DNA of 64,000 nt, from assembly GCF_900447535.1 (NCBI RefSeq), contig NZ_UFXX01000001.1:1612001-1676000 (forward strand). The letters run 5' to 3'. Position numbers and translations under genes: made by a program. This document shows, piece by piece, positions 44,400 to 53,434 of the stretch. Under the pieces are notes generated by a model. The model ran no database searches. It worked only from the letters and a program-made list of their open reading frames with translations, and had not been told where the DNA came from. Positions within the stretch are counted from its first letter, which is position 1, and each line of letters starts with the position of its first letter. This stretch comes from Dermacoccus nishinomiyaensis (lineage in GTDB: Bacteria; Actinomycetota; Actinomycetes; Actinomycetales; Dermatophilaceae).

Positions 44400-45788
44400 T
44401 CACTTGGCGGCCTCGACGTGCTTCGGCTCCTTCTTCGGCGCCGGCTTCGAGTTGGCGGCGTCGACGAACGCGTGGCGCGGCGTCTCGAGGTCCATGAGGG
44501 CGGTGGCGTCGCGGCCGAACATCATGCCGACGGCCCAGTTGCCGAGGATGCGTGCCTTGCGCTCGAGTGTCGGCATCGCGTACGCGTGGTAGCCGCGGTG
44601 CATCATCCACGCCGGCAGGCCGCGCAGGCCGTACTTGCCGACCTGGGCGACGCCCTTGCCGACGCCGAGCCCGGCGACGGAGCCGATCGTCTTGTGCTTG
44701 TACTGCTTCATCTCGCCGCCGCCGCGAATCGTCGTCAGGATGTTCGCGGCGAGGACGGGCGCGTGACGCAGCGCGTGCTGGGCGTTCGGCACGCAGAACC
44801 CGCCGGGGCCCATGCCCGTGACATCGGGGACGGCGGCGTTGTCGCCGGCACCCCAGGCGCCCTCGACGACGTTGCCCTCGTCGTCACGCACACGCAGGTC
44901 GGTGCCGACCATGAGACGGCCGCGGTCGTCGATCGGCAGGTCGGAGTCGACGAGGACGGGATTGGCCTTGACGCCCGCGTTCCACACGATCGTGTCGGCG
45001 TCGAACTCCTCGCCAGTCGACAAGACGATGTGCTTGTTCTCGCAGCTCTTGAGCTGCGTGTCGAGGTAGACGTCGACGCCGCGCTCGCGCAGGGAGGCGA
45101 CGACCCACTTCGCCTGCTCCTCGCTGACCTCCGGCATGACGCGGCTCATGGCCTCGACGAGCACGAAGCGCGGGTCTTCGGGCGACAGACGCGTGTAGTA
45201 CTTGATGGCGTCCTTCACCATGTCCTGGATCTCGGCGATCGCCTCGATGCCGGCGAACCCGCCGCCGACGAAGACGAACGTCAGCGCACGCTTGCGCTCC
45301 TCGGGATCGGTGAGGACGGCGGCCTCGTCGAGGCGCGCGAGGACGTGGTCACGCAGCGTGACGGCTTCCTCGATCGTCTTGAAACCGATGCCCTCCTCGG
45401 CGAGGCCGGGGATCGGCAGCGCGCGCGGCACGGAGCCGGCGGCCATGACGATGTGGTCGTACTCGAGCGTGAAGTCGTCACCGAGCTCGGGGTCGACGTT
45501 GACCGTGCGGTTCGCGTGGTCGATCGACGTCACCTTGCCGGTGATGATCTCCGCACCCTTGAGGTGACGGCGCAGCGGCACGAGCGCGTGACGCGCCTCG
45601 ATCGAACCGGCGGCGACCTCCGGCAGGAAGGGCTGGTACGTCATGTAGGGGTTCGGGTCGACGACCGTCACCGAACCTTCGCCGTCCTTGAGGGAGGCGA
45701 GCAGCTTCTTGGTGGTGATGAAACCCAGGTACCCGCCGCCGACGACGAGGATGCGCGGACGCACGTTGGTGTTCTGCGTGAAAGCCAT
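44400..45788 (-). CDS. ndh: NADH dehydrogenase type II
   Basis: Single-subunit NADH:quinone oxidoreductase of the respiratory chain, 462 residues, membrane-associated. It has the FAD motif ILVVGGGYLG at the N-terminus, the NADH motif FVFVGGGFAGIEAIAEI at about 165-185, and WGAGDNAAVP near 310 for FAD. The C-terminal segment (LPAWMMHRGYHAYAMPTLERK) fits the membrane-binding helices. TAGAGT lies six bases before the ATG, so the mRNA may be leaderless. Confidence 0.95.
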   Translation of the reverse strand: MAFTQNTNVRPRILVVGGGYLGFITTKKLLASLKDGEGSVTVVDPNPYMTYQPFLPEVAAGSIEARHALVPLRRHLKGAEIITGKVTSIDHANRTVNVDPELGDDFTLEYDHIVMAAGSVPRALPIPGLAEEGIGFKTIEEAVTLRDHVLARLDEAAVLTDPEERKRALTFVFVGGGFAGIEAIAEIQDMVKDAIKYYTRLSPEDPRFVLVEAMSRVMPEVSEEQAKWVVASLRERGVDVYLDTQLKSCENKHIVLSTGEEFDADTIVWNAGVKANPVLVDSDLPIDDRGRLMVGTDLRVRDDEGNVVEGAWGAGDNAAVPDVTGMGPGGFCVPNAQHALRHAPVLAANILTTIRGGGEMKQYKHKTIGSVAGLGVGKGVAQVGKYGLRGLPAWMMHRGYHAYAMPTLERKARILGNWAVGMMFGRDATALMDLETPRHAFVDAANSKPAPKKEPKHVEAAK

Positions 45789-45794
45789 GCAACA

Positions 45795-45800
45795 ACTCTA
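45795..45800 (-). promoter_or_regulatory. Probable -10 box of ndh
   Basis: TAGAGT on the minus strand, six bases before the ndh ATG. A half-like GTTCGGCGAAAC lies about 15 bases further upstream. Confidence 0.5.
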
Positions 45801-45900
45801 GAACCGCCGAGTACGTTCGGCGAAACGCTGACCAAACGACTGATGTTACCGGACAGTAAGGCGCAGCGGGGGTCTGTGAGCCGCGCGACTTCCCAGAGCC

Positions 45901-45957
45901 CCTCCTCTTTCTGCGTGCAAGTGCACCCAGGTGCACTTGCACGCAGAAGGAGGGGCC
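45901..45957. repeat. Family 2 palindrome, copy 4
   Basis: TTCTGCGTGCAAGTGCACC pairs perfectly with GGTGCACTTGCACGCAGAA, and CCCCTCCT/AGGAGGGG extend the stem outwards. It lies between the ndh promoter and the 3' end of the ferredoxin reductase gene. Confidence 0.85.
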
Positions 45958-45991
45958 CGCGCGTCAGGTCCTGAGCATCGACAATCGAGCG

Positions 45992-47023
45992 TCAGAGCTC
46001 GAGCGTCAGTTCCTTGCCCTTGCAGCGGCTCACGCAGATCATCATGATGTCGCCCTCCTCACGCTCGTCGTCCTCGAGCACGGAGTCGCGGTGGTCGATC
46101 TCGCCGGCGATGACGCCCGTCTCGCAGGTGCCGCAGATGCCTTCGAGGCAGGAGCCGAGGACGCTGACACCGGCCTCGCGCACGACCTCGAAGATCGACC
46201 TGTCGGCGGGCACGGTGAGGCGCATGTCGGATTCTTCGAGGATGACGTCGAACTCGGTGTTGCCCGAGTCGTCGATCTCCTTGGGGCTGAAGCGTTCGAC
46301 GTGCGCGACGAGGTTGGCGCGGCTCCTGCACCCGTCCTCGATCGCCGCGAGCAGACGCTCCGGCCCGCACGAGTAGACGAGCGCGGGGCCCGCAGCGTCG
46401 GCGTCGGCGAGGGTGGCAGCGAGGTCGAAGGCACCCTTGTCGGCCTTGGGCCAGAACGTCACCCTGTCGCCGAAGGAGGCGAGTTCGTCGCGGAAGGCCA
46501 TCGTCGCCCCGCTGCGCCCGAGGTAGTACAGGTGCCAGTTCTTGCCCTGCGCCTGCGCGGCGCGCACCATCGTCAGGATCGGGGTGATGCCGATGCCGCC
46601 CGCGACGAAGACGTACGTCGGCGCCTTGCGCAGTTCGAAGTGGTTGCGTGGGCCGTAGCTGACGAGTTCGTCGCCGACCTTCAGCGTTTCGTGGATGTAG
46701 GAGGAACCGCCTCGCGATTCGCTCTCGCGCAGGACGGCGACCTGGAAGCGGCTGCGGTCGGCCGGGTCGCCGCACAGCGAGTACTGACGGATGAGTTCGT
46801 CGAACGGGTCGTGCTCGGGCAGGTCACCCTGCTCGGCGTCCTTCAACTCGGCGTCGCTCACGCCGCCGAGGACAAGGTCGAGGTGCGCTCCGGGGGCCCA
46901 CTCGGGCAGGTCTGCGCCGTCGGCGGCGCGCAGCGTCAGGAGGCGGACACCGTCGGCGGCGTCGTCGATCCCGTCGACGACGAGAAGCGTCTTCGCCTCG
47001 GGCTGAGTCGATTCCGAAACCAT
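45992..47023 (-). CDS. PDR/VanB-type ferredoxin reductase
   Basis: The protein has 343 residues from ATG 47023, with AGGAGA before it. Order: FMN-binding barrel (IRQYSLCGDPADRSRFQVAV), NAD domain (FVAGGIGITPILTMVRAA; YSCGPERLL), and C-terminal plant-type [2Fe-2S] domain with CLEGICGTC and a later Cys. Such enzymes pass electrons from NADH to oxygenases or P450s. The P450 at 53435 has no dedicated reductase next to it, so this may be its partner. GTTCGG-type operator sites lie upstream. Confidence 0.92.
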   Translation of the reverse strand: MVSESTQPEAKTLLVVDGIDDAADGVRLLTLRAADGADLPEWAPGAHLDLVLGGVSDAELKDAEQGDLPEHDPFDELIRQYSLCGDPADRSRFQVAVLRESESRGGSSYIHETLKVGDELVSYGPRNHFELRKAPTYVFVAGGIGITPILTMVRAAQAQGKNWHLYYLGRSGATMAFRDELASFGDRVTFWPKADKGAFDLAATLADADAAGPALVYSCGPERLLAAIEDGCRSRANLVAHVERFSPKEIDDSGNTEFDVILEESDMRLTVPADRSIFEVVREAGVSVLGSCLEGICGTCETGVIAGEIDHRDSVLEDDEREEGDIMMICVSRCKGKELTLEL

Positions 47024-47062
47024 GCCTGTCTCCTTCACTGCGCACAGCGCGTCGTCTCGCCC

Positions 47063-47104
47063 CCCTTGCGTACAGATGCACCCGGGTGCATCTGCACGCA
47101 GGGA
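47063..47104. repeat. Family 2 palindrome, copy 5
   Basis: CCCTTGCGTACAGATGCACC pairs with GGTGCATCTGCACGCAGGG with two mismatches. It lies between the ferredoxin reductase start and its presumed operator. Confidence 0.8.
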
Positions 47105-47125
47105 GGCGACGCACGACGCGATGTT

Positions 47126-47222
47126 GTTCGGGTGCGAACGAGTTGTCAGTCTACGCATGTTCATGACGGGTGTGTGACCCAGGCAACATTCCATCGCCGC
47201 AAAGTCTTTCGGGGGCGAACGA
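47126..47222. promoter_or_regulatory. Two GTTCGG-type operator sites in the divergent reductase/amidotransferase region
   Basis: GTTCGGGTGCGAAC (47126-47139) and a second, weaker site TTTCGGGGGCGAAC near 47208-47221 share TTCGGG-N-GCGAACGA. Both match sites near 56237 and 61620. A shared regulator, perhaps the MarR protein at 61648, is inferred. Confidence 0.5.
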
Positions 47223-47305
47223 TCTGGCCTAGCGTGGGAGCACGCCGCCCAATCGCCCCCGCCTGACGCCTCGATCGTCGTGCGGGCCGTCGCCAGGAGT
47301 TCATC

Positions 47306-48016
47306 ATGACCAAGCGCGTCCTCATCGTCCAGCACGACCACTGTTCGCCCCCCGGCGCCGTCGCGGATCGCTTTCGCGAGCGCGGTTACGAGGAGACACT
47401 CTTCCAGGTCGTGCCGGAGAAGGATTTCGAGAACCCGGGCGTCGACGTCGAGTTTCCCGACGTGCGCGAGTTCGACGCGCTCGTCGTCATGGGCTCGTAC
47501 TGGTCGGCGTGGGACGACGAGATGATCGGCTCATGGTTGGCGCCCGAGATGCAGCTGCTGCGCGACGCGGACACCGCGGGCGTCCCCGTCCTCGGCATCT
47601 GCTTCGGCGCGCAGCTTCTGGCGCGCACGCACGGCGGCTCGGTCGGGCGCGCGCCCGAACCGGAGATCGGGTTCGTCGAGGTGAGCAGCGAACGCGAGGA
47701 CATGGTGCCCGGTGGCAAGTGGTTCGCCTGGCACTACGACCGCTGGCAGGTGCCGCCGGACGCCGTCGAATTCGCGCGCAACGACATGGCGTCGCAGGGT
47801 TTCGTGCTGCGCAAGAACCTCGCCGTGCAGTTCCATCCCGAACTCTCCAGCGAGATGCTGACGGGCTGGTGCGACAACGGCGGACGCGAGATGCTCGCCT
47901 CCCTCGGGCGCGACGCCGACGCCGAGATCGCTGCCGCGAAGGAATGGGATGACGAAGGCCGCCGCCGCGCCGGCGTCCTCGTCGACGGGTTCCTGGAGCA
48001 GGTCGCCGCGAGCTGA
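47306..48016 (+). CDS. Class I glutamine amidotransferase-like protein
   Basis: The protein has 236 residues. The catalytic Cys is in GICFGAQLLA (about residue 98) and the His-Glu pair in QFHPE (about residue 176), so a working triad is likely. The free-standing form resembles small amidotransferases acting as gamma-glutamyl hydrolases or putative GMP synthase relatives. It is divergent from the ferredoxin reductase and may cleave gamma-glutamyl amides made by the ligase at 54802. Substrate not shown. Confidence 0.85.
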   Translation: MTKRVLIVQHDHCSPPGAVADRFRERGYEETLFQVVPEKDFENPGVDVEFPDVREFDALVVMGSYWSAWDDEMIGSWLAPEMQLLRDADTAGVPVLGICFGAQLLARTHGGSVGRAPEPEIGFVEVSSEREDMVPGGKWFAWHYDRWQVPPDAVEFARNDMASQGFVLRKNLAVQFHPELSSEMLTGWCDNGGREMLASLGRDADAEIAAAKEWDDEGRRRAGVLVDGFLEQVAAS

Positions 48017-48156
48017 TGAGCGTTGACCTATTCGAACGCGAGGTTCGGCGCCACATGGCGCCGGCTGACGCCCGAGTTCTCGAAGAGACCGACGTAAGAG
48101 ACGACCTCGACCCCCTTGTCGGCTGGAGCGCGGAGCATTTCGACAGCCTCGACTGA
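48016..48156 (+). CDS. Small acidic protein, translationally coupled to the amidotransferase
   Basis: A 46-residue frame starts in the TGATG junction with the preceding stop codon. The sequence (MSVDLFEREVRRHMAPADAR to GWSAEHFDSLD) is acidic and soluble, with two likely helices. Codon use has G or C at most third positions, as expected for a gene here. No family is recognised. The tight coupling is the main support. Confidence 0.45.
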   Translation: MSVDLFEREVRRHMAPADARVLEETDVRDDLDPLVGWSAEHFDSLD

Positions 48157-48240
48157 CGCGGGCGTCAACGTTGCCCGGATCCGCATCACGGTCGACGCGT
48201 TCTCGGGCGATGTTCACGCCCGATCAGGCGGGCGCGCCTT

Positions 48241-49158
48241 TCAGGACGTGAGGTCGTCGCGGTAGAGCCGCGCACAGAAGTCGCGCAGCTCGGCGGCGAG
48301 GGCGGCGATCTCGTCGACGGCGTGATGCGTCGGCGTCCACGCGGCATGCAGCGGCATCGTCAGCACCGAGCCGTCGGCGTCACGCACGCGGCGCGGGATG
48401 AGCCCGAACCGGGTGTCGTTCGTCAGCACCGCGACGCCGCGCCCCGAGGCCGCGAGCGCCTGGGCGGCTTCCGGCGAGTCGACCTCCTGCACGTGCTGTG
48501 GCGCGAGGCCCGCCTCGGCGAACGCGCGCGTCAACACCTGGCTGACGGGGTGTCGGCCCGGCAGCATGACGAGCGGGTCGACGCGTGCGAGCGCCTCGAG
48601 ATTCACCGAGCGGTCACGCTCGGCGCCCTCACCATCGAGCACGCCCCGGGCGCCGACGTACGCGCGCACCGGCAACTCGGCGATCAGCATCGACGCCACC
48701 TCCGGCGGCGGAACGGCTGGTGCGACGACGATGTCCGCGCCCTCCCCGAGCGCCGCGAAGACCTCACTCGTCGAACGGCTGACGACGTTGACCTCCGGCG
48801 CCAACGCACCCCGCGCCGGGCCCGCCGCGAGGAACGGTGCGATGACGTCGCTGAGCGTCGTGCTCGGCGCGGCGATCGTCAACGACGTGAGCCTCCCGGA
48901 CGCGAGAAACGCCGCGGTGCGCTTGAGCGTCGCCTCCCGTTCGAGCAGGCCGCGGGCCAGCACGAGCAGTTCGGCCCCGGCCGCTGTCAGCCGCACCCCA
49001 CCCTCGGAACGGACGAGCAACTCGACCCCCAGCTCGCGCTCGAGCGCCCGCAACTGCCGCGAAACCGCAGGCTGGCTGACGTGCGACGCCGCCGACCCCG
49101 CCGTCACCGATCCGGCGTCGGCGACCGCGACGAAGTAGCGCAGGACTCGCAGCTCCAC
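48241..49158 (-). CDS. LysR family transcriptional regulator
   Basis: The protein has 305 residues from GTG 49158, with GGAAGG before it. The N-terminal helix-turn-helix (LRYFVAVADAGSVTAGSAASHVSQPAVSRQLRALE) is followed by a periplasmic-binding-like effector domain (LTIAAPSTTLSDVIAPFL). It is divergent from the PLP decarboxylase gene with 160 bases between them and most likely controls it. Confidence 0.92.
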   Translation of the reverse strand: MELRVLRYFVAVADAGSVTAGSAASHVSQPAVSRQLRALERELGVELLVRSEGGVRLTAAGAELLVLARGLLEREATLKRTAAFLASGRLTSLTIAAPSTTLSDVIAPFLAAGPARGALAPEVNVVSRSTSEVFAALGEGADIVVAPAVPPPEVASMLIAELPVRAYVGARGVLDGEGAERDRSVNLEALARVDPLVMLPGRHPVSQVLTRAFAEAGLAPQHVQEVDSPEAAQALAASGRGVAVLTNDTRFGLIPRRVRDADGSVLTMPLHAAWTPTHHAVDEIAALAAELRDFCARLYRDDLTS

Positions 49159-49318
49159 GACGGGCGACCTTCCGATGAGGCCATGCCCAGAAGGCATGGC
49201 AGAGAGTGAGAACAGGTATCGAGGAGCCTAGCCCCATCTCGTCTATTTCACGTGGCCCACGTCACAGAATGTGCAGGGCACCACTGCCTGACATCACGCG
49301 CGAGCATCGGAGACGACC

Positions 49319-50938
49319 ATGACGATCACCCCGCCTGACGGCGCCACAGCTGCTGCTGGCGTGCCCGGGCTGTCGGCCGACGCGATGCCGCAGCTGACCG
49401 AATACCTCGGCGAGGCAACGCGATTCATCACGGAGTGGATGGACGAGTACGGCCCCTCCACCCCGCATCCGGCGCAGACCGTCGACCACGCGCAGTTCAA
49501 GGCGGCATTCGACGAACTGACGTCGCGTCTGAGCGTCAACTACCCGTTCTTCCACCCTCGCTACGTCGGCCAGATGTTGAAGCCACCCCACCCGGCGGCC
49601 GTCGTCGCGTATCTCACGACGATGCTCATCAACCCCAACAACCACGACCTCGACGCCGGCGCCGCGACGACACGCATGGAGGTCGAGGCGGTCGATGAGA
49701 TTGCGCGCATGTTCGGGTGCACCGCTCGTCGAACTGCGAGTGAGGACACGAGCGAAGCGCGGCCCGGAGCGAGCAGCCGAGACGAGCCAGAGGAATGTGG
49801 TGACGGGAACCGACTCTGCCACCTCGGCCACCTGACGACGTCGGGCACCGTCGCGAACCTGGAGGCGCTGTTCGTCGCGCGTGAGACGCATCCGCGCAAG
49901 GCGATCGCGCACAGCGCTGACGCGCACTACACGCATGGGCGCATGAGCCACCTGCTCAACGTGCCGTCGGTGTCGATCCCGACCGACAGCCGCGGACGCA
50001 TGGATCTTGACGCGCTCGAGTGGTTCCTCAAGGGCGGCGGCATCGGCACCGTCGTCATGACGGCCGGGACGACGGGCTTGGGGGCCGTCGATCCGATCGA
50101 CAAGGCGATTCCGCTGTGCCGCAAGTACGGCGTCCGCGTCCACGTCGACGCCGCGTACGGTGGGTTCTTCCGTCTCCTCGCCGACGACGACTCCCTGCTC
50201 GCGCCCGAGGTGGCGGCGGCGTTCCGCGCGATCGACGAGGCCGACTCCGTAGTCATCGACCCGCACAAGCACGGCCTTCAGCCGTACGGCTGCGGCGCGG
50301 TGATCTTCAGGGATCCGAACGTCGCGAACTTCTACGACCACACCTCGCCGTACACGTACTTCACGACGGGCGACGACATCCACATGGGCGAGATCTCGCT
50401 CGAGTGCTCGCGCTCCGGTGCGTCGGCGGCCGCGTTGTGGATGACGCTGCAGCTGCTGCCGTTGACGCGTGAGGGCATGGGTGAGGTCGTCGCGCCGGGG
50501 CGTCGCGCTGCGCTTGCGTGGGCCGAGAAGTTGCGCGCGTCCGACGTATTCGAGCTGTACCAGGAGCCGGACCTCGACATCGTCAGCTACTTCCCGATCG
50601 GCGACTCGCTCACCGACATCGACCGTCGCTCCGGCGCGATCCTCACCGCCGGCATGAATGCCCCGCGCGACGAGTCGCTGTTCGTCGCGACGTATCAGGT
50701 GGACGCCGACGACATGGCCGCGCGCGGGCACGTCATCGATGAGCGCAGCGCCGGGTCGGCGCAGGAGGGCGAACCCCTCGTCGGCGCGCGCATTCTGCGC
50801 AGCGTGACGATGAAGCCCGAGACCGAACCCGTCATCGACCAGATCCACGCGGCTGCCGAGGCCCTCGCCCGACAGGCCGCCACGGCCGAACGCGACGCTC
50901 CCCTGCCCGACGAAGAGGTCGCCGAGCCGGGCATCTGA
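49319..50938 (+). CDS. Pyridoxal phosphate-dependent group II decarboxylase
   Basis: The protein has 539 residues. PLP is expected on Lys 317 (VVIDPHKHGLQPYG), with Asp 277 in HVDAAYGGFF. N-terminal features are FFHPRYVGQM and NPNNHDLDAGAATTRME. Relatives decarboxylate glutamate, aromatic amino acids or diaminobutyrate, or act as tyrosine decarboxylases. The substrate is not evident. A charged insertion at about 137-163 is unusual. The product amine might feed the gamma-glutamylation genes further right. Confidence 0.9.
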   Translation: MTITPPDGATAAAGVPGLSADAMPQLTEYLGEATRFITEWMDEYGPSTPHPAQTVDHAQFKAAFDELTSRLSVNYPFFHPRYVGQMLKPPHPAAVVAYLTTMLINPNNHDLDAGAATTRMEVEAVDEIARMFGCTARRTASEDTSEARPGASSRDEPEECGDGNRLCHLGHLTTSGTVANLEALFVARETHPRKAIAHSADAHYTHGRMSHLLNVPSVSIPTDSRGRMDLDALEWFLKGGGIGTVVMTAGTTGLGAVDPIDKAIPLCRKYGVRVHVDAAYGGFFRLLADDDSLLAPEVAAAFRAIDEADSVVIDPHKHGLQPYGCGAVIFRDPNVANFYDHTSPYTYFTTGDDIHMGEISLECSRSGASAAALWMTLQLLPLTREGMGEVVAPGRRAALAWAEKLRASDVFELYQEPDLDIVSYFPIGDSLTDIDRRSGAILTAGMNAPRDESLFVATYQVDADDMAARGHVIDERSAGSAQEGEPLVGARILRSVTMKPETEPVIDQIHAAAEALARQAATAERDAPLPDEEVAEPGI

Positions 50939-50971
50939 CGCATCGCCGGGCCCGTCACACGCGCGTACGGC

Positions 50972-51039
50972 CAGGTGAGTCACGAAGTGCACGGTGAGTC
51001 ATGTGGAAGCGACTCACCCTGCACTTCGTGACTCACCTG
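50972..51039. repeat. Family 5 palindrome
   Basis: CAGGTGAGTCACGAAGTGCA pairs perfectly with TGCACTTCGTGACTCACCTG, and inner GGTGAGTC/GACTCACC extend the stem. It lies between convergent genes and may be a terminator. Confidence 0.85.
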
Positions 51040-51130
51040 CGTCCTGGATAGCCGCCGCGAACACCCGGGCCGACGCCTCGAGACCGTGCGCTCCGAGGTA
51101 CGCGCCGCCGGGACGAACAGTGCCTTTCTG

Positions 51131-52570
51131 TCAGCGCACCTGCGGTTGAGCGTCGAGGTCGCCATATCCGGTGCCCCACAGGCGGTCAGCCAGTTCATAG
51201 GCCGCGAGCGCCCAGGGTGCCAGTCGTTCACCCGGCTCGATGGCGAGGGGAGTGAAACGCACGAGCGCACCCATCGACGCCGGCCCGATCTCGAGCTGCC
51301 CCGTCGCCCCGGCCTCGTCGTCGACGACCTGGAGCGCGCCACGCACGTCATCGGTGACGAGCGCGTCGGGCCCCGGGTGACCGCAGACATGAACGGTGGT
51401 CGTCTTTGCGGCCTGCACGGCCTCCGTCGCCAGGTAGGCAGAGCCGATTCGCGCCGCGTCGCACGCCTCGACAACGAGGTCTTCGAACTGCGTCATCGCC
51501 AGAGGCAGCGTGCCGTGGATGAGCAAGTGCTGGTGCGTGTCGAGCAACGAGAACCGCTCGAGGCCCTTGCCGAGCGTTGAGATGCCGCCGCTGTGACGCG
51601 GATTGAGCTCATGGGGGATGAAACCCTCAGCGGTGAGGATGCCGTCGATGCCGAAGGAGCCGCGGTAGTGATGGCGCCGCGCGAGCACTTCGCCGACAGC
51701 GCGGGCGGTGGCGCGCATCTGATCGCGATCAGCCGGCGCCGGATCCCACCACGAAGAGATGCCCGCCTGACGAAAGCGATCGCTGCCGTGGGGCTGCAGC
51801 ATCACGAGTTCCACCGGCCGGAGGACGGCGACGCCGTCGTCAGCGACCTGACCGTGGATGGAGCAGGGCACACCTTCGAGGTAGGGCATGAGACGCAGCC
51901 GCTCGGCATGGGGCGCGAGCGCTTCGTATGCGGCCGCGCCGTCGTCCGTGACGTGCCGCACCAGCACCGCGCCACCGTTGAGACCCTCGCTCGCGTCGGC
52001 CGACCAGACCGTTCCGACACCGCGATCGAGACGCGCGGCGGCCCCTCGCACCTCGTCGAGGCGTGCTGGGACGACCTCTTCGGGCGCATGCGGGACGCCT
52101 GCCGCCTCCCACAGCTCGCGGCTGAGCGTCTTGTCTTCCAACCGCTCCTGCGTCTCGCTGCGCGCGCCGTAGGTGCGTCGCTCGTAGAACGAATCAGCGC
52201 CGAGAGCGAGCGCGACGATGACGACAGCCCTCGCCTCGGGGTCGAACGCGTCGAGCACCGCGCCCACCCCGTCGTCCGACTCCCGCAGAAGGTGCTGCCA
52301 GGCGCGTACCTCATCGACCACGTCATGCACCGGGCTCATCGCCAAGCGGTGAACCGTGATCCGATCTGGCTCGGGCAGCGGGCCGGTGCCGTCGCCCCAC
52401 GTGATCACGAGGATGCGCGCGGCACCGTTCTCGCGGGCCTGCACGACGTGACGGGTCGCGCTTGCCAGGACGGGTGCGAGGATGACGACCGGGCGCCCCT
52501 CGATGTCGTCACGCCGGCGCGCCGCGAGGTGCTTGCTCAGGCGCTGCAGAGGGTCCGGGCTGGTGTCCAT
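51131..52570 (-). CDS. ATP-grasp domain protein
   Basis: The protein has 479 residues from ATG 52570. An N-terminal Rossmann-like domain (RPVVILAPVLASATRHVVQA) precedes an ATP-grasp fold (LMPYLEGVPCSIHGQV, GSFGIDGILTAEGFIPHELNPRHSGG). The last motif carries the metal-binding Glu and Asn. ATP-grasp enzymes join a carboxylate to an amine or thiol. The substrate is unknown. It is convergent with the decarboxylase. TACGAT lies five bases before the ATG. Confidence 0.8.
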   Translation of the reverse strand: MDTSPDPLQRLSKHLAARRRDDIEGRPVVILAPVLASATRHVVQARENGAARILVITWGDGTGPLPEPDRITVHRLAMSPVHDVVDEVRAWQHLLRESDDGVGAVLDAFDPEARAVVIVALALGADSFYERRTYGARSETQERLEDKTLSRELWEAAGVPHAPEEVVPARLDEVRGAAARLDRGVGTVWSADASEGLNGGAVLVRHVTDDGAAAYEALAPHAERLRLMPYLEGVPCSIHGQVADDGVAVLRPVELVMLQPHGSDRFRQAGISSWWDPAPADRDQMRATARAVGEVLARRHHYRGSFGIDGILTAEGFIPHELNPRHSGGISTLGKGLERFSLLDTHQHLLIHGTLPLAMTQFEDLVVEACDAARIGSAYLATEAVQAAKTTTVHVCGHPGPDALVTDDVRGALQVVDDEAGATGQLEIGPASMGALVRFTPLAIEPGERLAPWALAAYELADRLWGTGYGDLDAQPQVR

Positions 52571-52575
52571 ACCCG

Positions 52576-52581
52576 ATCGTA
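52576..52581 (-). promoter_or_regulatory. Probable -10 box of the ATP-grasp gene
   Basis: TACGAT on the minus strand, five bases before the ATG at 52570. Confidence 0.4.
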
Positions 52582-52788
52582 GGGCGGTTCGTGGCCACTG
52601 TTCGACCGATTTCCTCACGCGGCGCCATGGCCTGAGGCCGCGCAGCGCACCCCGCGATGGCATCCCGGCGCGGGCCACCCGCGCTGCGTGCCGGCACCAC
52701 GGCAAGACGCCGTATGCGAGCGAGTCGAAGATTCGGGCGGAGGGTGAATCACCCCGCGCCGGGTCATGTCGTTCTATCGCACGCCCCG

Positions 52789-52794
52789 TAGGCT
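52789..52794 (+). promoter_or_regulatory. Probable -10 box of the gene at 52801
   Basis: TAGGCT lies six bases before the ATG at 52801, the same spacing as in other genes here. A leaderless transcript is likely. Confidence 0.5.
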
Positions 52795-52800
52795 GGGGGC

Positions 52801-53292
52801 ATGGCTATGAACACGGCGTTCGCCGTCCTTCCCGGCATGACGATCGACGAGCTTCCCAGCGGCATCCTCGACGCGACGACCGACTACGTCACGGGTGAGG
52901 AAGCCATCTCGAACGCCCTGCCGGCCGGTTACGTCGGCGCCTTCACGGCGCGCACGAACGACGAGCGCGACGCCGTCGTCCTCGTCGGCTACGAGCTGAT
53001 GCTGCAGCCCGACCTCATCCCGGACATCGCCGACGAAGCCGTCACCGCCGTCTTCGCGGGCGGCTCGAAGACGTGGCTGCTCATCATCGACGCCGGCGAG
53101 TCGAGCCGCATGCTGTCGCTCGACGACGCGCAGATCACCGCCGAGGACGGCGAGCCCGTCGAGGGAGAGCCGACGTCCGTCATTGACGGTGACCCCGAGA
53201 AGACGCTCAAGAAGGCGGTCGGCGACCTCACAGGCGTCAGCCTCGACGCCGTCATCGCCGACAAGGGCCTGCTCGTCATCGTCGAGGACTGA
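52801..53292 (+). CDS. Hypothetical acidic protein
   Basis: The protein has 163 residues and is strongly acidic (AVFAGGSKTWLLIIDAGESS; EDGEPVEGEPTSVIDGDPEK). Alternating hydrophobic residues suggest a mixed alpha/beta fold. No motif of a known family is seen. It is followed by a strong palindrome and a convergent P450 gene. Confidence 0.65.
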   Translation: MAMNTAFAVLPGMTIDELPSGILDATTDYVTGEEAISNALPAGYVGAFTARTNDERDAVVLVGYELMLQPDLIPDIADEAVTAVFAGGSKTWLLIIDAGESSRMLSLDDAQITAEDGEPVEGEPTSVIDGDPEKTLKKAVGDLTGVSLDAVIADKGLLVIVED

Positions 53293-53358
53293 TGCTTCGG
53301 GTGGCCGCGCGAACCGACCGACCACGTCGACATCGCGTTGCCGGTGCCCACGCAGCGA

Positions 53359-53414
53359 GGCGGGTAACTCACGGGTAGGCGCGAAGTTCCGCGCCAACCC
53401 GTGAGTTACCCGCC
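53359..53414. repeat. Family 4 palindrome, copy 2
   Basis: GGCGGGTAACTCACGGG pairs perfectly with CCCGTGAGTTACCCGCC, and inner GGCGCG/CGCGCC extend the stem. It lies between convergent genes ending at 53292 and 53435. Confidence 0.85.
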
Positions 53415-53434
53415 ACCGTGCGTCATTCGCCGCG

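Noticed and set aside
45795-45830. Further GTTCGG-type operator before ndh (GTTCGGCGAAAC)
   Set aside because: It is two bases shorter than the consensus and lacks the central symmetry, so it was not counted in the regulon.
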